A DNA stretch of 58,499 nt from JBCDCB01 sp039182735 (GTDB lineage: Bacteria > Planctomycetota > Phycisphaerae > Phycisphaerales > UBA1924), in NCBI GenBank assembly GCA_039182735.1, contig JBCDCB010000016.1:1-58499 (forward strand), in the 5' to 3' direction. Positions 8,358 through 17,776 of this stretch are shown piece after piece (the stretch's first letter is position 1; each line of letters begins with the position of its first letter). Made by a program: the position numbers and the translations under genes. Below the pieces are notes generated by a model. The model had not been told where the DNA came from. It made no database searches and saw only the letters and a list, made by a program, of their open reading frames with translations.

Positions 8358-9145
8358 AGAACCGCGACCTCTACGATCTCGCCGCGGCCGACACGCTCGG
8401 CCTGCTGGACGACGAGGAACGCGCCGAGTTTGAGTCCGCCTACCGCTCGGCCCCGCCGAACGTGCAGGCCGATCTTCGCAGGCTGCAGCTCCGCGCCACG
8501 TCTATCGAGCATCTGCTCCCGAACGTCGAGGAGCCGACCTCGCTGCGTTCGCGCGTGCTCGAAGCGGTCCGCCGCGCCATGGACGAGTCCGTCGCCGAAC
8601 CGCTCGCGAAAATCGGCCCGCTGGCGATGCCCAGCCGGCGCGCGATCGCCGTCTGGCGTGCCGCGGCGATCGGGCTCGCGACCTCGGCCCTCGTGCTGGG
8701 CGGCTTCGTCTATCAGTTGGGCGTCGAGAACCAGACCATCGCGCAGGCCGCGCTTACCGGCGATATCGCCGACGATCTCAAGGTCTTCGGTCCCGGCTTC
8801 CGCGATGTTGTCATGAGCCCGAACATGCAGCGGGTCTCCTTCGCCAAGGCCGCCCCGGACACCGCCCGCCGCGTCGTCAACGCTCAGCTCTTCATCGATC
8901 CCGAGTCAGGCACGGCGATCCTCGCCGCCGAGGGCCTGCCCATCGCCGCCGGTCAGTACACGCTGGTCATCGAGAACAGCGCCTCCGGCGACCGGACCGA
9001 GCAGCGCTTCAAGGCCAACGGCGGTCTCGTCGGTGTCCGTGTCGAACGCTTCACCTTCGATGAGAGCACAAAGCTGTCGATCCACGAGCCCCGCGCCGCC
9101 GACGGCACCGCGAAGACGCTCCTCATCGCCGGCGGCGACGCCTGA
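8354..9145 (+). CDS. RskA-like membrane anti-sigma factor
   Basis: A 263-residue partner of the sigma factor directly upstream (ATGA overlap). The N-terminal cytoplasmic part begins LYDLAAADTLGLLDDEERAEFE, the typical RskA start that binds the sigma factor, and lacks the zinc-binding HxxxCxxC of other anti-sigmas. A single transmembrane segment lies at about residues 97-118 (AAAIGLATSALVLGGFVYQL). The extracytoplasmic C-terminal part (about 120-263) fits the RskA domain, including SGTAILAAEGLP. In relatives, regulated proteolysis of the membrane part frees the sigma factor; the inducing signal here is unknown. Confidence 0.88.
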   Translation: MKNRDLYDLAAADTLGLLDDEERAEFESAYRSAPPNVQADLRRLQLRATSIEHLLPNVEEPTSLRSRVLEAVRRAMDESVAEPLAKIGPLAMPSRRAIAVWRAAAIGLATSALVLGGFVYQLGVENQTIAQAALTGDIADDLKVFGPGFRDVVMSPNMQRVSFAKAAPDTARRVVNAQLFIDPESGTAILAAEGLPIAAGQYTLVIENSASGDRTEQRFKANGGLVGVRVERFTFDESTKLSIHEPRAADGTAKTLLIAGGDA

Positions 9146-9168
9146 CCCGCGCGTCCGCCTCAACCGAC

Positions 9169-11712
9169 TCAATCGAACGATTCGGGGTCGTCCTCGAAGC
9201 GCGATTCGATCTGTTTGCGTCGCGACGCGAGCACACGCCACGTCACGAGCAGCAGGAACGCCGCCCCGCCGCCGCCCCCACCCGCTATGGCGGCGAACGT
9301 CATCAGGCGCGGGTCTTCGATCGGCGTGGGATCCACCTCTGCGTTCGTGCGCACCGCCGTCGCGATGCCGTCGGCACGGTGCGTCCGCGTCGCGTTGGCC
9401 ATCGCGACCAGATCGAGCGCATAGGTCTCGAGCTCGCGTTCGACGCGTTCGGCACCGACGCCGCGCAGCGTGAGCGTGACCGAATCCCCGCCGTCGTCGG
9501 CGATGTCGAGATCCCGTTCGAGTCGCGTGCGCAGGTCGCTCGGGTTGCCGAGCGCGGTCATCCCGCGCCGGCGCATGCGGTCCGCCGCGTCTTCCATGAG
9601 CTGCGGATCGAGCGAGGTCTCCAGCAGGTACGCGCGCCAGTCGGCGAGGCGATCCGCGTCTTCCGATCCGTCGCCGCCGTCCGTCGAGATCTCCGCGTGC
9701 GCCACGAACGCCGGCTGCGCGACGTGCTGCGTCACCATCCACGAGGCGCCGGCGATCACGGCGAGCGTGAAGACGAACGCCGCCAGCCCGACCGACGCTT
9801 TCGAGAAGGCGCTGTTCTTCTCGACCTTCTCGCGCAGGCGCATGACATCGTTGCGCTCATTCTGCACGCGCGATCGCTCGAGCGCGAGCTGCTCGAACTG
9901 CTTCGCCTTGGCGCGGAGCGTCTCCTGCGCCCGCATGATCTTCTCGGAGCGTTCCTTGAGCATCGTCTTCTGTCGGTGCAGACGCTCGCGCCGCAGCGCC
10001 GGCACGCCGCCCGGCGCTGAAGAATCCGCGGCAACGGGCTGCGCTGTCCGCTCGGCTTCGCGCTGCTTGAGCTCGCCCTCGCGCTCCTTGAGCACCTCCG
10101 CGGCCTTCTTCATCTTCGCCTGCAGCTTCTCGAGCTCCTCTGCCTTGTGGTCGAGTTTCTTCTCGCGTTCGACGAGCGCCGAGTCGTCCGCCGGCGTCAC
10201 GTCAGATCGGGACGACGCCTCTGCCAATGCGCGCTCGAGGTCTTCCGCGCGCTTCTCCAGTTCGTCGCGTCGAGCCTCGGCCTCTTCCGCGCGCGACTGC
10301 ACCTCCACGAGGCGCGCTTCGAGCGCACCGGTGTCGCCCGCCTTGGTCTTCGCGTCGGCTTCGATCGAAGACGCGCGATCTTCGAGCCGACGCTCCCGCA
10401 TCTTGAGCGCGGACTCTTTCTCCTTGATCTCCGAAAGCTGATCCACCAGCTCCGCCTCGCGGGCGATGAGCTTCGTGCGCTCTTCCTGCACCGCCGATTC
10501 GCGACGCGTGATCTCCGCTTCCTTGCGTTCGTACTCCGACGATTGCTGGCCGAGCTCCTCCGCCCGGTCCTCGAGCCGCTTGCGCAGTTCGACCGTGCTC
10601 GTGCGGTCGGCCTTGGCGTTCTCGACGGCCTCCTCGAGCTTCTCGTGCAGTTCGTGCTCGCGCGTCGAGAGCTCAGCCTCTCGGCTGCGCAGCTCTTCTT
10701 CACGCTGCTTGAGCGATTCGAGCGTGCGCTCCGCCTCCTCGAGACGCGGACGCATCGCCGCTTCCTTCTCACGAAGCTCGGCTTCGAGCGACGACAGCGC
10801 GTCCCGCCGGCTCGCGAGCTCTTCTTCCTGGTCCGCGAGCCGCTGCTTCGCGTCGTCGGCCTCGCGCTGCGTCCGCTCGATCGTCTCGTGCTGGGCGCGC
10901 AGCGACTGCTCACGCTCGTCCATCTCTCGCTCGTGACGCTCCTGCGTTTCGAGGCGTTGCTCGATGCTCGCGTCCCGATCAGCGATCTCGCGCTCGCGCG
11001 ACTCGAGCGCCGCCTCGCGCTCGTCGAACGACTTCGACTGTGCCTCGATCTCCTCCGCGCGGTCGAGCAGGGTGCGCTCGCGCTCGTCGAGCGAAGACGC
11101 CTGCGCTTCGACCTCGTCGGACCGTTCAACGAGGCGCTTCTCCAAGTCCTCCAGCGTCGTGGACCGCTCTTCGAGCTTCTGGTTCAGCGTGTCGAGCTCG
11201 GCTTCCTGGCGCGAGAGATCGACCTCTTTCTGCACCAGCACCTGCTGGCGCGCGGAGATCTCCTTGAGGTGCTTCGTCGATTCGGCGCGGTGCTTGCGCA
11301 CCTTGTCGAGCTGGCGCTCGATGTTGTCGAGCACATCGACCAGCTCCGATCCGAGCCCGTCGGTGTCCTGCATGGGCGAGGTGATCGGATCGGGATACTC
11401 GCCGCTGTCGCTGAGCTCCTCGCCCGCCGGGTGGACCGACGCGTCGCCGTCAAAGTCCTCTTCTTCGATGCCGGGCGCATCGGTCACGCCGTCGTCGGTC
11501 ACGAACATCCCGAGCGGGTCGGGGACGCCGGCGTCGCTCGCGTCGAGCGAGGCGGTGAGGCGGTCGCGCTCCTCGGGCGATCCGCCGTAGGCGGTGTCGT
11601 CGAGCGGATGACTGGGCTGCATGGGCGAGGGCGCGCCGTGCATGGTCTCCTCGGGGGAGCCCTCGTCCTCGTAGGCGTCGTCCTCGTAGTAGCCGTGCGT
11701 TTCGTCGTGCAT
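9169..11712 (-). CDS. Long coiled-coil membrane protein with Wzz-like topology
   Basis: An 847-residue protein in three parts. Residues 1-130 are acidic and low in complexity. Residues ~135-630 form an almost unbroken Glu/Arg/Lys-rich coiled coil. The last ~205 residues hold a transmembrane segment (about 644-662), a ~140-residue extracytoplasmic domain and a second transmembrane segment after GGGGGG (about 805-828). Two membrane helices flanking a periplasmic domain, with RLERDLDIADDGGDSVTLTLRG inside, recall Wzz/GumC polysaccharide chain-length proteins, but family membership is only suggested. The ATG at 11712 has GGAG eight bases upstream; a longer reading from 11832 is not supported. It could link a cytoplasmic scaffold to envelope glycan export. 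Confidence 0.75.
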   Translation of the reverse strand: MHDETHGYYEDDAYEDEGSPEETMHGAPSPMQPSHPLDDTAYGGSPEERDRLTASLDASDAGVPDPLGMFVTDDGVTDAPGIEEEDFDGDASVHPAGEELSDSGEYPDPITSPMQDTDGLGSELVDVLDNIERQLDKVRKHRAESTKHLKEISARQQVLVQKEVDLSRQEAELDTLNQKLEERSTTLEDLEKRLVERSDEVEAQASSLDERERTLLDRAEEIEAQSKSFDEREAALESREREIADRDASIEQRLETQERHEREMDEREQSLRAQHETIERTQREADDAKQRLADQEEELASRRDALSSLEAELREKEAAMRPRLEEAERTLESLKQREEELRSREAELSTREHELHEKLEEAVENAKADRTSTVELRKRLEDRAEELGQQSSEYERKEAEITRRESAVQEERTKLIAREAELVDQLSEIKEKESALKMRERRLEDRASSIEADAKTKAGDTGALEARLVEVQSRAEEAEARRDELEKRAEDLERALAEASSRSDVTPADDSALVEREKKLDHKAEELEKLQAKMKKAAEVLKEREGELKQREAERTAQPVAADSSAPGGVPALRRERLHRQKTMLKERSEKIMRAQETLRAKAKQFEQLALERSRVQNERNDVMRLREKVEKNSAFSKASVGLAAFVFTLAVIAGASWMVTQHVAQPAFVAHAEISTDGGDGSEDADRLADWRAYLLETSLDPQLMEDAADRMRRRGMTALGNPSDLRTRLERDLDIADDGGDSVTLTLRGVGAERVERELETYALDLVAMANATRTHRADGIATAVRTNAEVDPTPIEDPRLMTFAAIAGGGGGGAAFLLLVTWRVLASRRKQIESRFEDDPESFD

Positions 11713-11931
11713 CGGGTCTGCTCCACTCCGACCGCCCGCGCACCCCGTGCGCCGCCGTACCTCACGGATCGACCGATCACCGAGCCGGATGAACCGGTCA
11801 GCACGCCTGCCGCGATCGGGGCGAACGCACACAACCCGCGACCGTCACAACAGGTGCGCACGACACCCCGGCCCCCGCGTCCGATACAGTGCGCGCCAGA
11901 AGTCGAACGCCCATCGACCGGGAGAGACCGC

Positions 11932-12579
11932 GTGAACCGCTACCTCTGCGAACTGCTCGGCACGTTCTGCCTCGTCTTCGCCGGCTGCGGTGCCATCGCC
12001 GTCGATGCCTCCACGGGCGCGATCACACACCTCGGTGTCTGCCTCGTCTTCGGGCTCGTGGTGATGGCCATGATCTACGCCTTCGGCGAGACCTCCGGCG
12101 CCCACATCAACCCCGCCGTCACGCTCGCCTTCTGGATCGCCGGGCGATTCAAGGGGCGCGACGTCGCGCCCTACATACTCGCGCAGTGCGCCGGCGCGAT
12201 CGCCGCGGGCTTCCTCGTTGCCCACCTCTTCCCGGCGGACACCGTGGGCGAGACCCTCCCCGCCGGCGGCGCGATGCAGTCGCTCACCCTCGAACTCGTT
12301 CTCACAACGATCCTGATCCTGGTCATCCTCGCCGTCGCGACCGGCTCCAAGGAGCAGGGCCTGATGGCGGGCATAGCGGTCGGGGGTGCGGTCGCCCTCC
12401 TCGCCGTCGTCGGCGGACCCGTCTCCGGCGCGTCGATGAACCCCGCACGCTCCATCGGCCCGGCGATCGCCTATGGGAAACTCAATGATCTCTGGATCTA
12501 CCTCGTGGGTCCCTTCGCCGCCGCCCCGGTCGCGTTCGGGCTCGCGAGGCTCTCATTCGGCTTCAAACCCGCCCGCTGA
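11932..12579 (+). CDS. aqpZ: Aquaporin (MIP family, AqpZ-like)
   Basis: A 215-residue channel for water or small neutral solutes in the inner membrane. Six hydrophobic segments and two half-helices carry the paired signatures GAHINPAVT (near residue 61) and GASMNPARS (near residue 165), both with intact NPA. The N-terminal RYLCELLGTFCLVFAGCG is typical of AqpZ-like channels. The start is GTG with GGGAGAG upstream; the long reading that begins at 10147 is mostly antisense to the coiled-coil gene and is rejected. TACAGT at 11884-11889 may be the -10 box. Confidence 0.93.
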   Translation: MNRYLCELLGTFCLVFAGCGAIAVDASTGAITHLGVCLVFGLVVMAMIYAFGETSGAHINPAVTLAFWIAGRFKGRDVAPYILAQCAGAIAAGFLVAHLFPADTVGETLPAGGAMQSLTLELVLTTILILVILAVATGSKEQGLMAGIAVGGAVALLAVVGGPVSGASMNPARSIGPAIAYGKLNDLWIYLVGPFAAAPVAFGLARLSFGFKPAR

Positions 12580-12649
12580 TCGGTCCCGATGCGTTTCCCG
12601 GGCTACAGTGGGGGGTAGTTTCAGTCGAGAGTGAAAGCAGGGACCCGAC

Positions 12650-14038
12650 ATGACCGCCACGCTCACCGGACGCCAACGACCGCTCGTCGCCGACGCCTCG
12701 GCCGCCTCCAAGGCGCCCATCGACCCCGCGTCGATCCTCGGTGCGCCCGGCCACGCCGACCCGCGCCTCGACGCCATCCATGACAAGGTCGAGCGCGGCG
12801 AGCGACTCTCCCTGAGCGATGGCGACCTGCTCTACACCACTCCAGACATCTGGACGGTCTGCGAACTCGCCCACTCCGTCCGCCGGCGCCTCCATCCGGG
12901 CGTCGGGTACTACAACATCAACCGCCACATGAACTACTCGAACGTGTGCGCACTCTCGTGCACCTTCTGCGAGTTCGCGCGCAAGAAAGATGAGCCCGGC
13001 GCCTACACCCGCGACCTCGACTACATCCGCGAGCAGGCCATCGATGCCGTGAGCAGCGGCGCGACCGAGATGCACATCGTCGGCGGGCTGCACCCATATC
13101 TCCCTTGGAGCTACTACCCCGACATGCTCCGCGCGATCAAAGAGGTCGCGCCCACCCTGCACCTCAAGGCCTTTACCGCCGTCGAGATCGTCCACCTCGC
13201 CAAGATCGCCAAGCAGTACAAGCAGAGCGATCGGCGTGCCGGCATCCGCTTCGTGCTGAGCGAATTGAAAGCCGCGGGCCTCGATTCGCTTCCCGGCGGC
13301 GGCGCGGAGGTCTTCGACGACCGCGTCCACGACGAAGCCTTCAGGGGCAAGATCCGCAGCGATGTCTGGCTCGACGTCCACCGCGTGGCGCACGAACTGG
13401 GTCTCAACTCCAACGCGACGATCCTCTACGGGCACATCGAGCAGCGCCGCGAGCGACTCGTCCACATGGCGATGCTGCGCCGCGTGCAGGACGCCGCCCT
13501 CGCGCGCCTCGGCTACGACGGCGTGCCGGGTTCGTCACAACTCGAAGACGAGGACCTGCCCAGCATCAGCGACATCGATGCGCCGATCGTCACGCTCACC
13601 CGCCCGGGGATCGACCTGCCCACGCCGGGCGTCTCGGGCTACTTCCAGACCATCATCCCGCTGCCCTTCTTCCCCGACGGGTCGCAGCTCGAATCGCTTC
13701 CGGGCCCGAGCGGGCTCGAGAACCTGCGCACGCTCGCCATCGCGCGACTCATGCTCGACAACTTCCCCCACGTCAAAGCCTTCTGGATCATGCAGACGCT
13801 CAGCATGAGCCAGCTCATGCTGCAGGCGGGCGCCGACGACATCGACGGCACCGTCGTCTGGTACGACATCACCAAAGTCGGCGGCGCGACGACGCACCAG
13901 GAGACCACCGTCCACGACCTGACCCGCGCGATCACCGAAGCGGGCTACCGACCCGTCGAGCGCGACACGCTCTACCGCGAAGTCGTGCGCGATGCCGACG
14001 ACGGCAGCAAGTGGACGCTGCGCGAGGCGACCGCCTGA
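12650..14038 (+). CDS. mqnE: Aminofutalosine synthase MqnE (radical SAM)
   Basis: MqnE joins 3-enolpyruvyl-benzoate and SAM-derived adenosine to form aminofutalosine in the futalosine route to menaquinone. The cluster-binding CALSCTFCEF is at residues ~102-111. HIVGGLHP, KAFTAVEIVHLAKIAK and LPGGGAEVF match MqnE better than MqnC or CofH. The protein is 462 residues long, above the usual ~370-390, because of an extra N-terminal stretch and an insertion of about 50 residues at ~280-330, before YFQTIIPLPFFPDG. AGCAGGGA precedes the ATG, and TACAGT near 12604 is a possible -10 box. No other menaquinone gene is nearby. Confidence 0.92.
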   Translation: MTATLTGRQRPLVADASAASKAPIDPASILGAPGHADPRLDAIHDKVERGERLSLSDGDLLYTTPDIWTVCELAHSVRRRLHPGVGYYNINRHMNYSNVCALSCTFCEFARKKDEPGAYTRDLDYIREQAIDAVSSGATEMHIVGGLHPYLPWSYYPDMLRAIKEVAPTLHLKAFTAVEIVHLAKIAKQYKQSDRRAGIRFVLSELKAAGLDSLPGGGAEVFDDRVHDEAFRGKIRSDVWLDVHRVAHELGLNSNATILYGHIEQRRERLVHMAMLRRVQDAALARLGYDGVPGSSQLEDEDLPSISDIDAPIVTLTRPGIDLPTPGVSGYFQTIIPLPFFPDGSQLESLPGPSGLENLRTLAIARLMLDNFPHVKAFWIMQTLSMSQLMLQAGADDIDGTVVWYDITKVGGATTHQETTVHDLTRAITEAGYRPVERDTLYREVVRDADDGSKWTLREATA

Positions 14039-14054
14039 GCGAAAGGGGCGCGTG

Positions 14055-14660
14055 ATGCGCCGGCTCTTGACATGGTGGGCGATTGGGTACGCACTTTCGC
14101 TGATTGCGCCGCTTGTGCTCAGCTACTGGCCGCAGTGGGAACAGAGTGCTGAAGTCAACCTGACGATTCTTGGTTTCGGGCACGCATGTGTCCTCGTGCC
14201 ATCGCTTCGGATCGCGTGCATGCGTTGGCATTCCTGTGCCGTTTACGCAGTACTCAGCGGCTTGTTTGCTTTCTGGGGAATGTTGATCGGTATGGTCGCT
14301 TGGGTCGCGACCAGTCTTGTGCTCGCTCCTTTGGATCTGGGTGCGGATGCGGCTGGGATCGACGGCACTAGGGAGCGAAGTTGTATTGCCGGAGCTATTA
14401 CATTCGGAATTGTTTCGATCGCCTGGTCGTTCGCACTTGTGCCCGCGTTCTACCTTAGTCCGGTAGCCCTGAGGGGCTTTGTTGTTCACCACCTTGCATG
14501 GGCATCGCTCTCGCTGTGCTTCTGGCTCATCCCATTGGAGTTGGACCACACGTTTCTGACCTGGCATGTCGTGATTGGGCCTGTCTTGCTGTGGATGGCG
14601 TTGAGCCTCCGTGCAACAGGCGACCGCGTTCCGCCGGGTGTGAGCCAGACTTCCCCGTGA
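14055..14660 (+). CDS. Hypothetical integral membrane protein
   Basis: A 201-residue protein I do not recognise. About six hydrophobic segments cover most of its length, starting LLTWWAIGYALSLIAPLVL, with short polar loops. The ATG at 14055 (or the GTG at 14052) follows GAAAGGGGCG, so the ORF start at 13992 inside mqnE is not used. It begins 17 bases after mqnE stops and could be cotranscribed. GC content and codon choice differ visibly from the flanking genes (more A/T in third positions), which suggests relaxed selection or later arrival. No catalytic motif is present. Confidence 0.6.
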   Translation: MRRLLTWWAIGYALSLIAPLVLSYWPQWEQSAEVNLTILGFGHACVLVPSLRIACMRWHSCAVYAVLSGLFAFWGMLIGMVAWVATSLVLAPLDLGADAAGIDGTRERSCIAGAITFGIVSIAWSFALVPAFYLSPVALRGFVVHHLAWASLSLCFWLIPLELDHTFLTWHVVIGPVLLWMALSLRATGDRVPPGVSQTSP

Positions 14661-14714
14661 AAGTCGTAAGCCACGGATCCGTAGGATGATCACGTATTAC
14701 CGCTGAATGACTAC

Positions 14715-15185
14715 TTGCTCGCATCCCTCATTGTCTGCCCGCTCGCGGCTGTCTATGGCTGCACACATATGTTCGCTCGCCGAGGACTCGTGCGCAGACC
14801 GAGTGCGGGTGACTGGGCGGTGCTGGTTTGGACCGTCGTTTACCCGGTGTGGACGGGTGTGCGAGCCCTCAACTTCATCATGGGCGCGAAGTACGGAGAC
14901 GTATCCGACGCTGGGCGAGTGCTGTACTACGTCGAGCTGATCCCGATTTCTTCAGCGGTTTCAGGGGTGTGCATCGCATTGGCTTGGCGACGGGTAGCGC
15001 CCGCGATTCTGCTGAGTCTTGTTGGCTGCGCGATCTTCGCCGTGCTCTGGCTCACTGGAATGCTGATCGAGGACCCGCTTTGGATTTTCTTTCTCTGCAT
15101 AGTTGCTTGGCACGCCGCTCATTGCTGGATCGCACGTCGGGAACGCAAGATCGTCATCACCGCGCCTGCTCCAACCTCATCCTGA
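14715..15185 (+). CDS. Hypothetical integral membrane protein
   Basis: A protein of about 156 residues with four likely transmembrane segments and a basic C-terminal tail (IARRERK). I do not recognise a family. The start is uncertain: the reading frame opens after TAG at 14682, and the only candidates are CTG 14703, TTG 14715 or the ATG at 14769, none with a clear ribosome-binding site. It shares the lower GC of the preceding membrane gene, and the two may be related parts of one small insertion. Its last 29 bases overlap the convergent spermidine synthase-like gene. Confidence 0.5.
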   Translation: MLASLIVCPLAAVYGCTHMFARRGLVRRPSAGDWAVLVWTVVYPVWTGVRALNFIMGAKYGDVSDAGRVLYYVELIPISSAVSGVCIALAWRRVAPAILLSLVGCAIFAVLWLTGMLIEDPLWIFFLCIVAWHAAHCWIARRERKIVITAPAPTSS

Positions 15186-17736
15186 TCATGCGCGCCTCCG
15201 GGCGGTCCGGACGCGCCTCTTCCATCGCACGAACAAGTATGATCGCGCGATCGCGGTTGCCCGCGGCGTTCAGCGCCTGCGCGTTCTGCAGCAGCACGCC
15301 GTACGCCGGCGTGAACTCGGGCCCCGACGCGATGCTCGCGAGCATGCCGTCGATGTAGCCCTGGTCGTCGCCCTGCAGGCGTCGCGCGCCCGCGCGGATC
15401 GACAGGTCGCGTCCTTTCCAGAAGCGTTCGAGCGCGTTGCCGGCGGGCGTGCCCGTCGCGCCCGGCCACACGCCTTCGACGCTTGGCTCCGTGTTGTCGA
15501 ACAGATCGAGGATGTTCACCCACGTGTTCACCTCGCCGAGGTACACGCTCCGCGGCGCATCGAAGATGACGACCGGGCGATCGTCCGTGTTGATCGGCCC
15601 CTCGCCGGCCCATGCTTCGAGCTGCGCGCGGTCGGCGAGGTAGCAGCCGAAGAGGTCGAGGTCGCCCGTGATCGCGCTGACTTCGAGCGCTTCGCGCAGC
15701 GACGGATCGCGCATCGGTACAGATGTCCAGCCCGGCGCCCACGCGAGTTCGGTCTGCGAGCCCACGAGCCCGAGCATGGGCGTCGCCGCGTTGAAGTGGC
15801 AGATAAACGCCTCGGTGTGCGGGAAGACCTCAAGGTACGTGCGCACGACGGTGCGGAGGACCTCGCCGTCCATCTGGTACGTGGGCAGCCACTGGCAGAA
15901 GAGCCCGTTCGGCGCGAGTCGCGCGCGCACCGCCTCGAAGTGCTCGCGCGTGTAGAGGTTGCCCGCGCCATCGCGACCAGGGTGGAAGAGATCGGCAACG
16001 ATGACGTCGTACCGATCATCCGCCGCGCGCACGTAGCGGCGGGCATCGGCGGAGACCGCGCGCAGGCGCGGCGCCATCGGGAGTGCCTCGTGCGCGTCGT
16101 CGAACCGGCTCATGAGGCGCACGACATCGGGCACGAGCTCGACACCAACGGATTGCAGCGCGCGATAGTGGCGTGAGGCGGCCCACGTCGTGCCGGTGCC
16201 GAGCCCGAGGAAGAGCGCCCGCCGCGGCTCGCCGTGCAGCAGCAGGGGGATGTGCGCCTGCCGGCGCTCGGCGAACGCGCCCGCGAGCCCGCCCATGTTG
16301 AACTGGTTGTTGACCTTGATCAGCGGGAGTGGGTCGCCGCCGCGCGGGTCGGGCTGCTCGACAACCGCCACCGCGCCGTGCACGCTCTCGACCACCGTGC
16401 GCACGCGCCCGCCCTCGGGTGCTTCGACAAGCCGGAGATCGAGTGTGAAGAGCAGCGCCGCGAGTCCCGCGCTCGGCACGAGCATCGCGATGATCCTGGG
16501 CGACCACTTCGGGATGAGCAGCAGGTACGCCGCCCCCACGAACGCGAGCGCCGCGGCCGCGCCGGTCAGAGGCATCATGCCCACGCCCAGCAGCGGGGCT
16601 GCGAGCGCACCGCCGAGCGTGTTCACGCCGAACGCCCAGCCAACGCCGGCCCGCTCACGGCGCGCCGCCTGCGCGAGGTGCATGAAGAGCACGCCCATCA
16701 TCATCGACGGCACGGCGAAGACGATCAGCGCGAGCAGCAGTTCCGCGAAGATCGACGCGCCCATCGTCCCGCCGAGCGCGCTGCGTGTGTCGTTGTAGAT
16801 TCCGTTTGCACCGGCGAGCGCGCACGCGCTGAGCAGGCAGCTCACGCTGACACCGATCAGCAGCCACGGCAGCGGGCCGCCGAACGTCTGCACGCGCGAG
16901 AGGAAGCGCTGGTAGATCGTCCCACCGATCGCGGTGAAGAGCAGGTAGACGCTCAGCCCGCCGGCGAAGGAGTAGACGGTGCTCTCGAGTGCCCGCGCCA
17001 TCACGCGGATCGCGAGCACCTCGTACCCGATCCCCAGCAGGCCGGTCCCGAAGAGCATGAACGCGAGCTGCGGGCGTCCCGGCGTGCCGTCCATCGGCGA
17101 GTTGATCGTCTCGCGCGCGGCTTCACGCTGGCCCGGGCCCAGCAGGATCAGCAGCGCCGCGACGACGTTGAGCGACGCGAGCGCGAGGATCGTTCCGCTC
17201 AGCCCGAGCGCGCGCATGAGCACGTACGCCGACAGCAGCGTGCCCGCGACGGCGCCGAGCGTGTTGAGCGCGTAGACGAGGCCGAGCGTACGACCCTCGT
17301 GACGCAGACGCGAGACGAACCGGTCCATCGCGGGGAGCGTGGCGCCCATCGCGAGCGTCGCCGGCAGCAGCGTCACGAGCGGCACCCCGAACGCGACCGC
17401 CCAGTGCAGCGCGGGCGAGGGTGTTGGCCCGGTGATGCTGGGCATCCACTCGTTCACGCGCGGGAGCAGCCAGACGGTGAAGACGCCGTACGCGCCGATG
17501 AAGAGTTCAAGACCGGCGTACCAGCGCCCCGGCGTGCGCGACGAGCTGACGAGCTTGTCGAGCAGCAGCGAGCCGATCGAGAGCCCGACAAAGAATGCCA
17601 TGATCGACGCGAGCATGCCCGGCGCTTCGCTGCCGAGCCCGACCGACAGCACACGCGTCCAGACGAGCTGGTAGCCCAGCCCCGCCATGCCGGAGCAGAG
17701 CAACGCGATCCCGGCAAGAAGCGTTCCCGTGCGCAT
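15157..17736 (-). CDS. Fused MFS-type transporter / spermidine synthase-like protein
   Basis: An 859-residue fusion. Residues 1-430 contain about twelve to fourteen transmembrane helices (opening with LLCSGMAGLGYQLVWTRVL, typical of these fusions). Residues ~440-720 form a class I methyltransferase-fold domain like spermidine synthase, with RALFLGLGTGTTW, VGVELVPDVV and VIVADLFHP. The C-terminal ~90 residues look TPR-like. Such proteins are common in planctomycetes. Aminopropyl transfer is assumed by homology, but the acidic catalytic pattern is not classical, so the substrate is open. The 3' end overlaps the hypothetical membrane gene by 29 bases. Confidence 0.85.
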   Translation of the reverse strand: MRTGTLLAGIALLCSGMAGLGYQLVWTRVLSVGLGSEAPGMLASIMAFFVGLSIGSLLLDKLVSSSRTPGRWYAGLELFIGAYGVFTVWLLPRVNEWMPSITGPTPSPALHWAVAFGVPLVTLLPATLAMGATLPAMDRFVSRLRHEGRTLGLVYALNTLGAVAGTLLSAYVLMRALGLSGTILALASLNVVAALLILLGPGQREAARETINSPMDGTPGRPQLAFMLFGTGLLGIGYEVLAIRVMARALESTVYSFAGGLSVYLLFTAIGGTIYQRFLSRVQTFGGPLPWLLIGVSVSCLLSACALAGANGIYNDTRSALGGTMGASIFAELLLALIVFAVPSMMMGVLFMHLAQAARRERAGVGWAFGVNTLGGALAAPLLGVGMMPLTGAAAALAFVGAAYLLLIPKWSPRIIAMLVPSAGLAALLFTLDLRLVEAPEGGRVRTVVESVHGAVAVVEQPDPRGGDPLPLIKVNNQFNMGGLAGAFAERRQAHIPLLLHGEPRRALFLGLGTGTTWAASRHYRALQSVGVELVPDVVRLMSRFDDAHEALPMAPRLRAVSADARRYVRAADDRYDVIVADLFHPGRDGAGNLYTREHFEAVRARLAPNGLFCQWLPTYQMDGEVLRTVVRTYLEVFPHTEAFICHFNAATPMLGLVGSQTELAWAPGWTSVPMRDPSLREALEVSAITGDLDLFGCYLADRAQLEAWAGEGPINTDDRPVVIFDAPRSVYLGEVNTWVNILDLFDNTEPSVEGVWPGATGTPAGNALERFWKGRDLSIRAGARRLQGDDQGYIDGMLASIASGPEFTPAYGVLLQNAQALNAAGNRDRAIILVRAMEEARPDRPEARMIRMRLEQAR

Positions 17737-17742
17737 GAGCCA

Positions 17743-17748
17743 TTTGTA
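17743..17748 (-). promoter_or_regulatory. -10-like box (TACAAA) of the spermidine synthase-like gene
   Basis: On the minus strand GGTACAAA ends six bases before the ATG at 17736. No Shine-Dalgarno sequence is present, so the transcript is probably leaderless. Confidence 0.35.
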
Positions 17749-17776
17749 CCGCCGATGGCCCCGCGCCGCGATGCTC

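Noticed and set aside
10147..12579. An 810-residue plus-strand ORF
   Set aside because: Only its last 215 codons (from the GTG at 11932) encode a real protein, the aquaporin. The rest is antisense to the coiled-coil gene.
12650..14038. MqnC or CofH instead of MqnE
   Set aside because: The motif KAFTAVEIVHLAKI and the overall pattern agree with MqnE, and no F420 genes are nearby.
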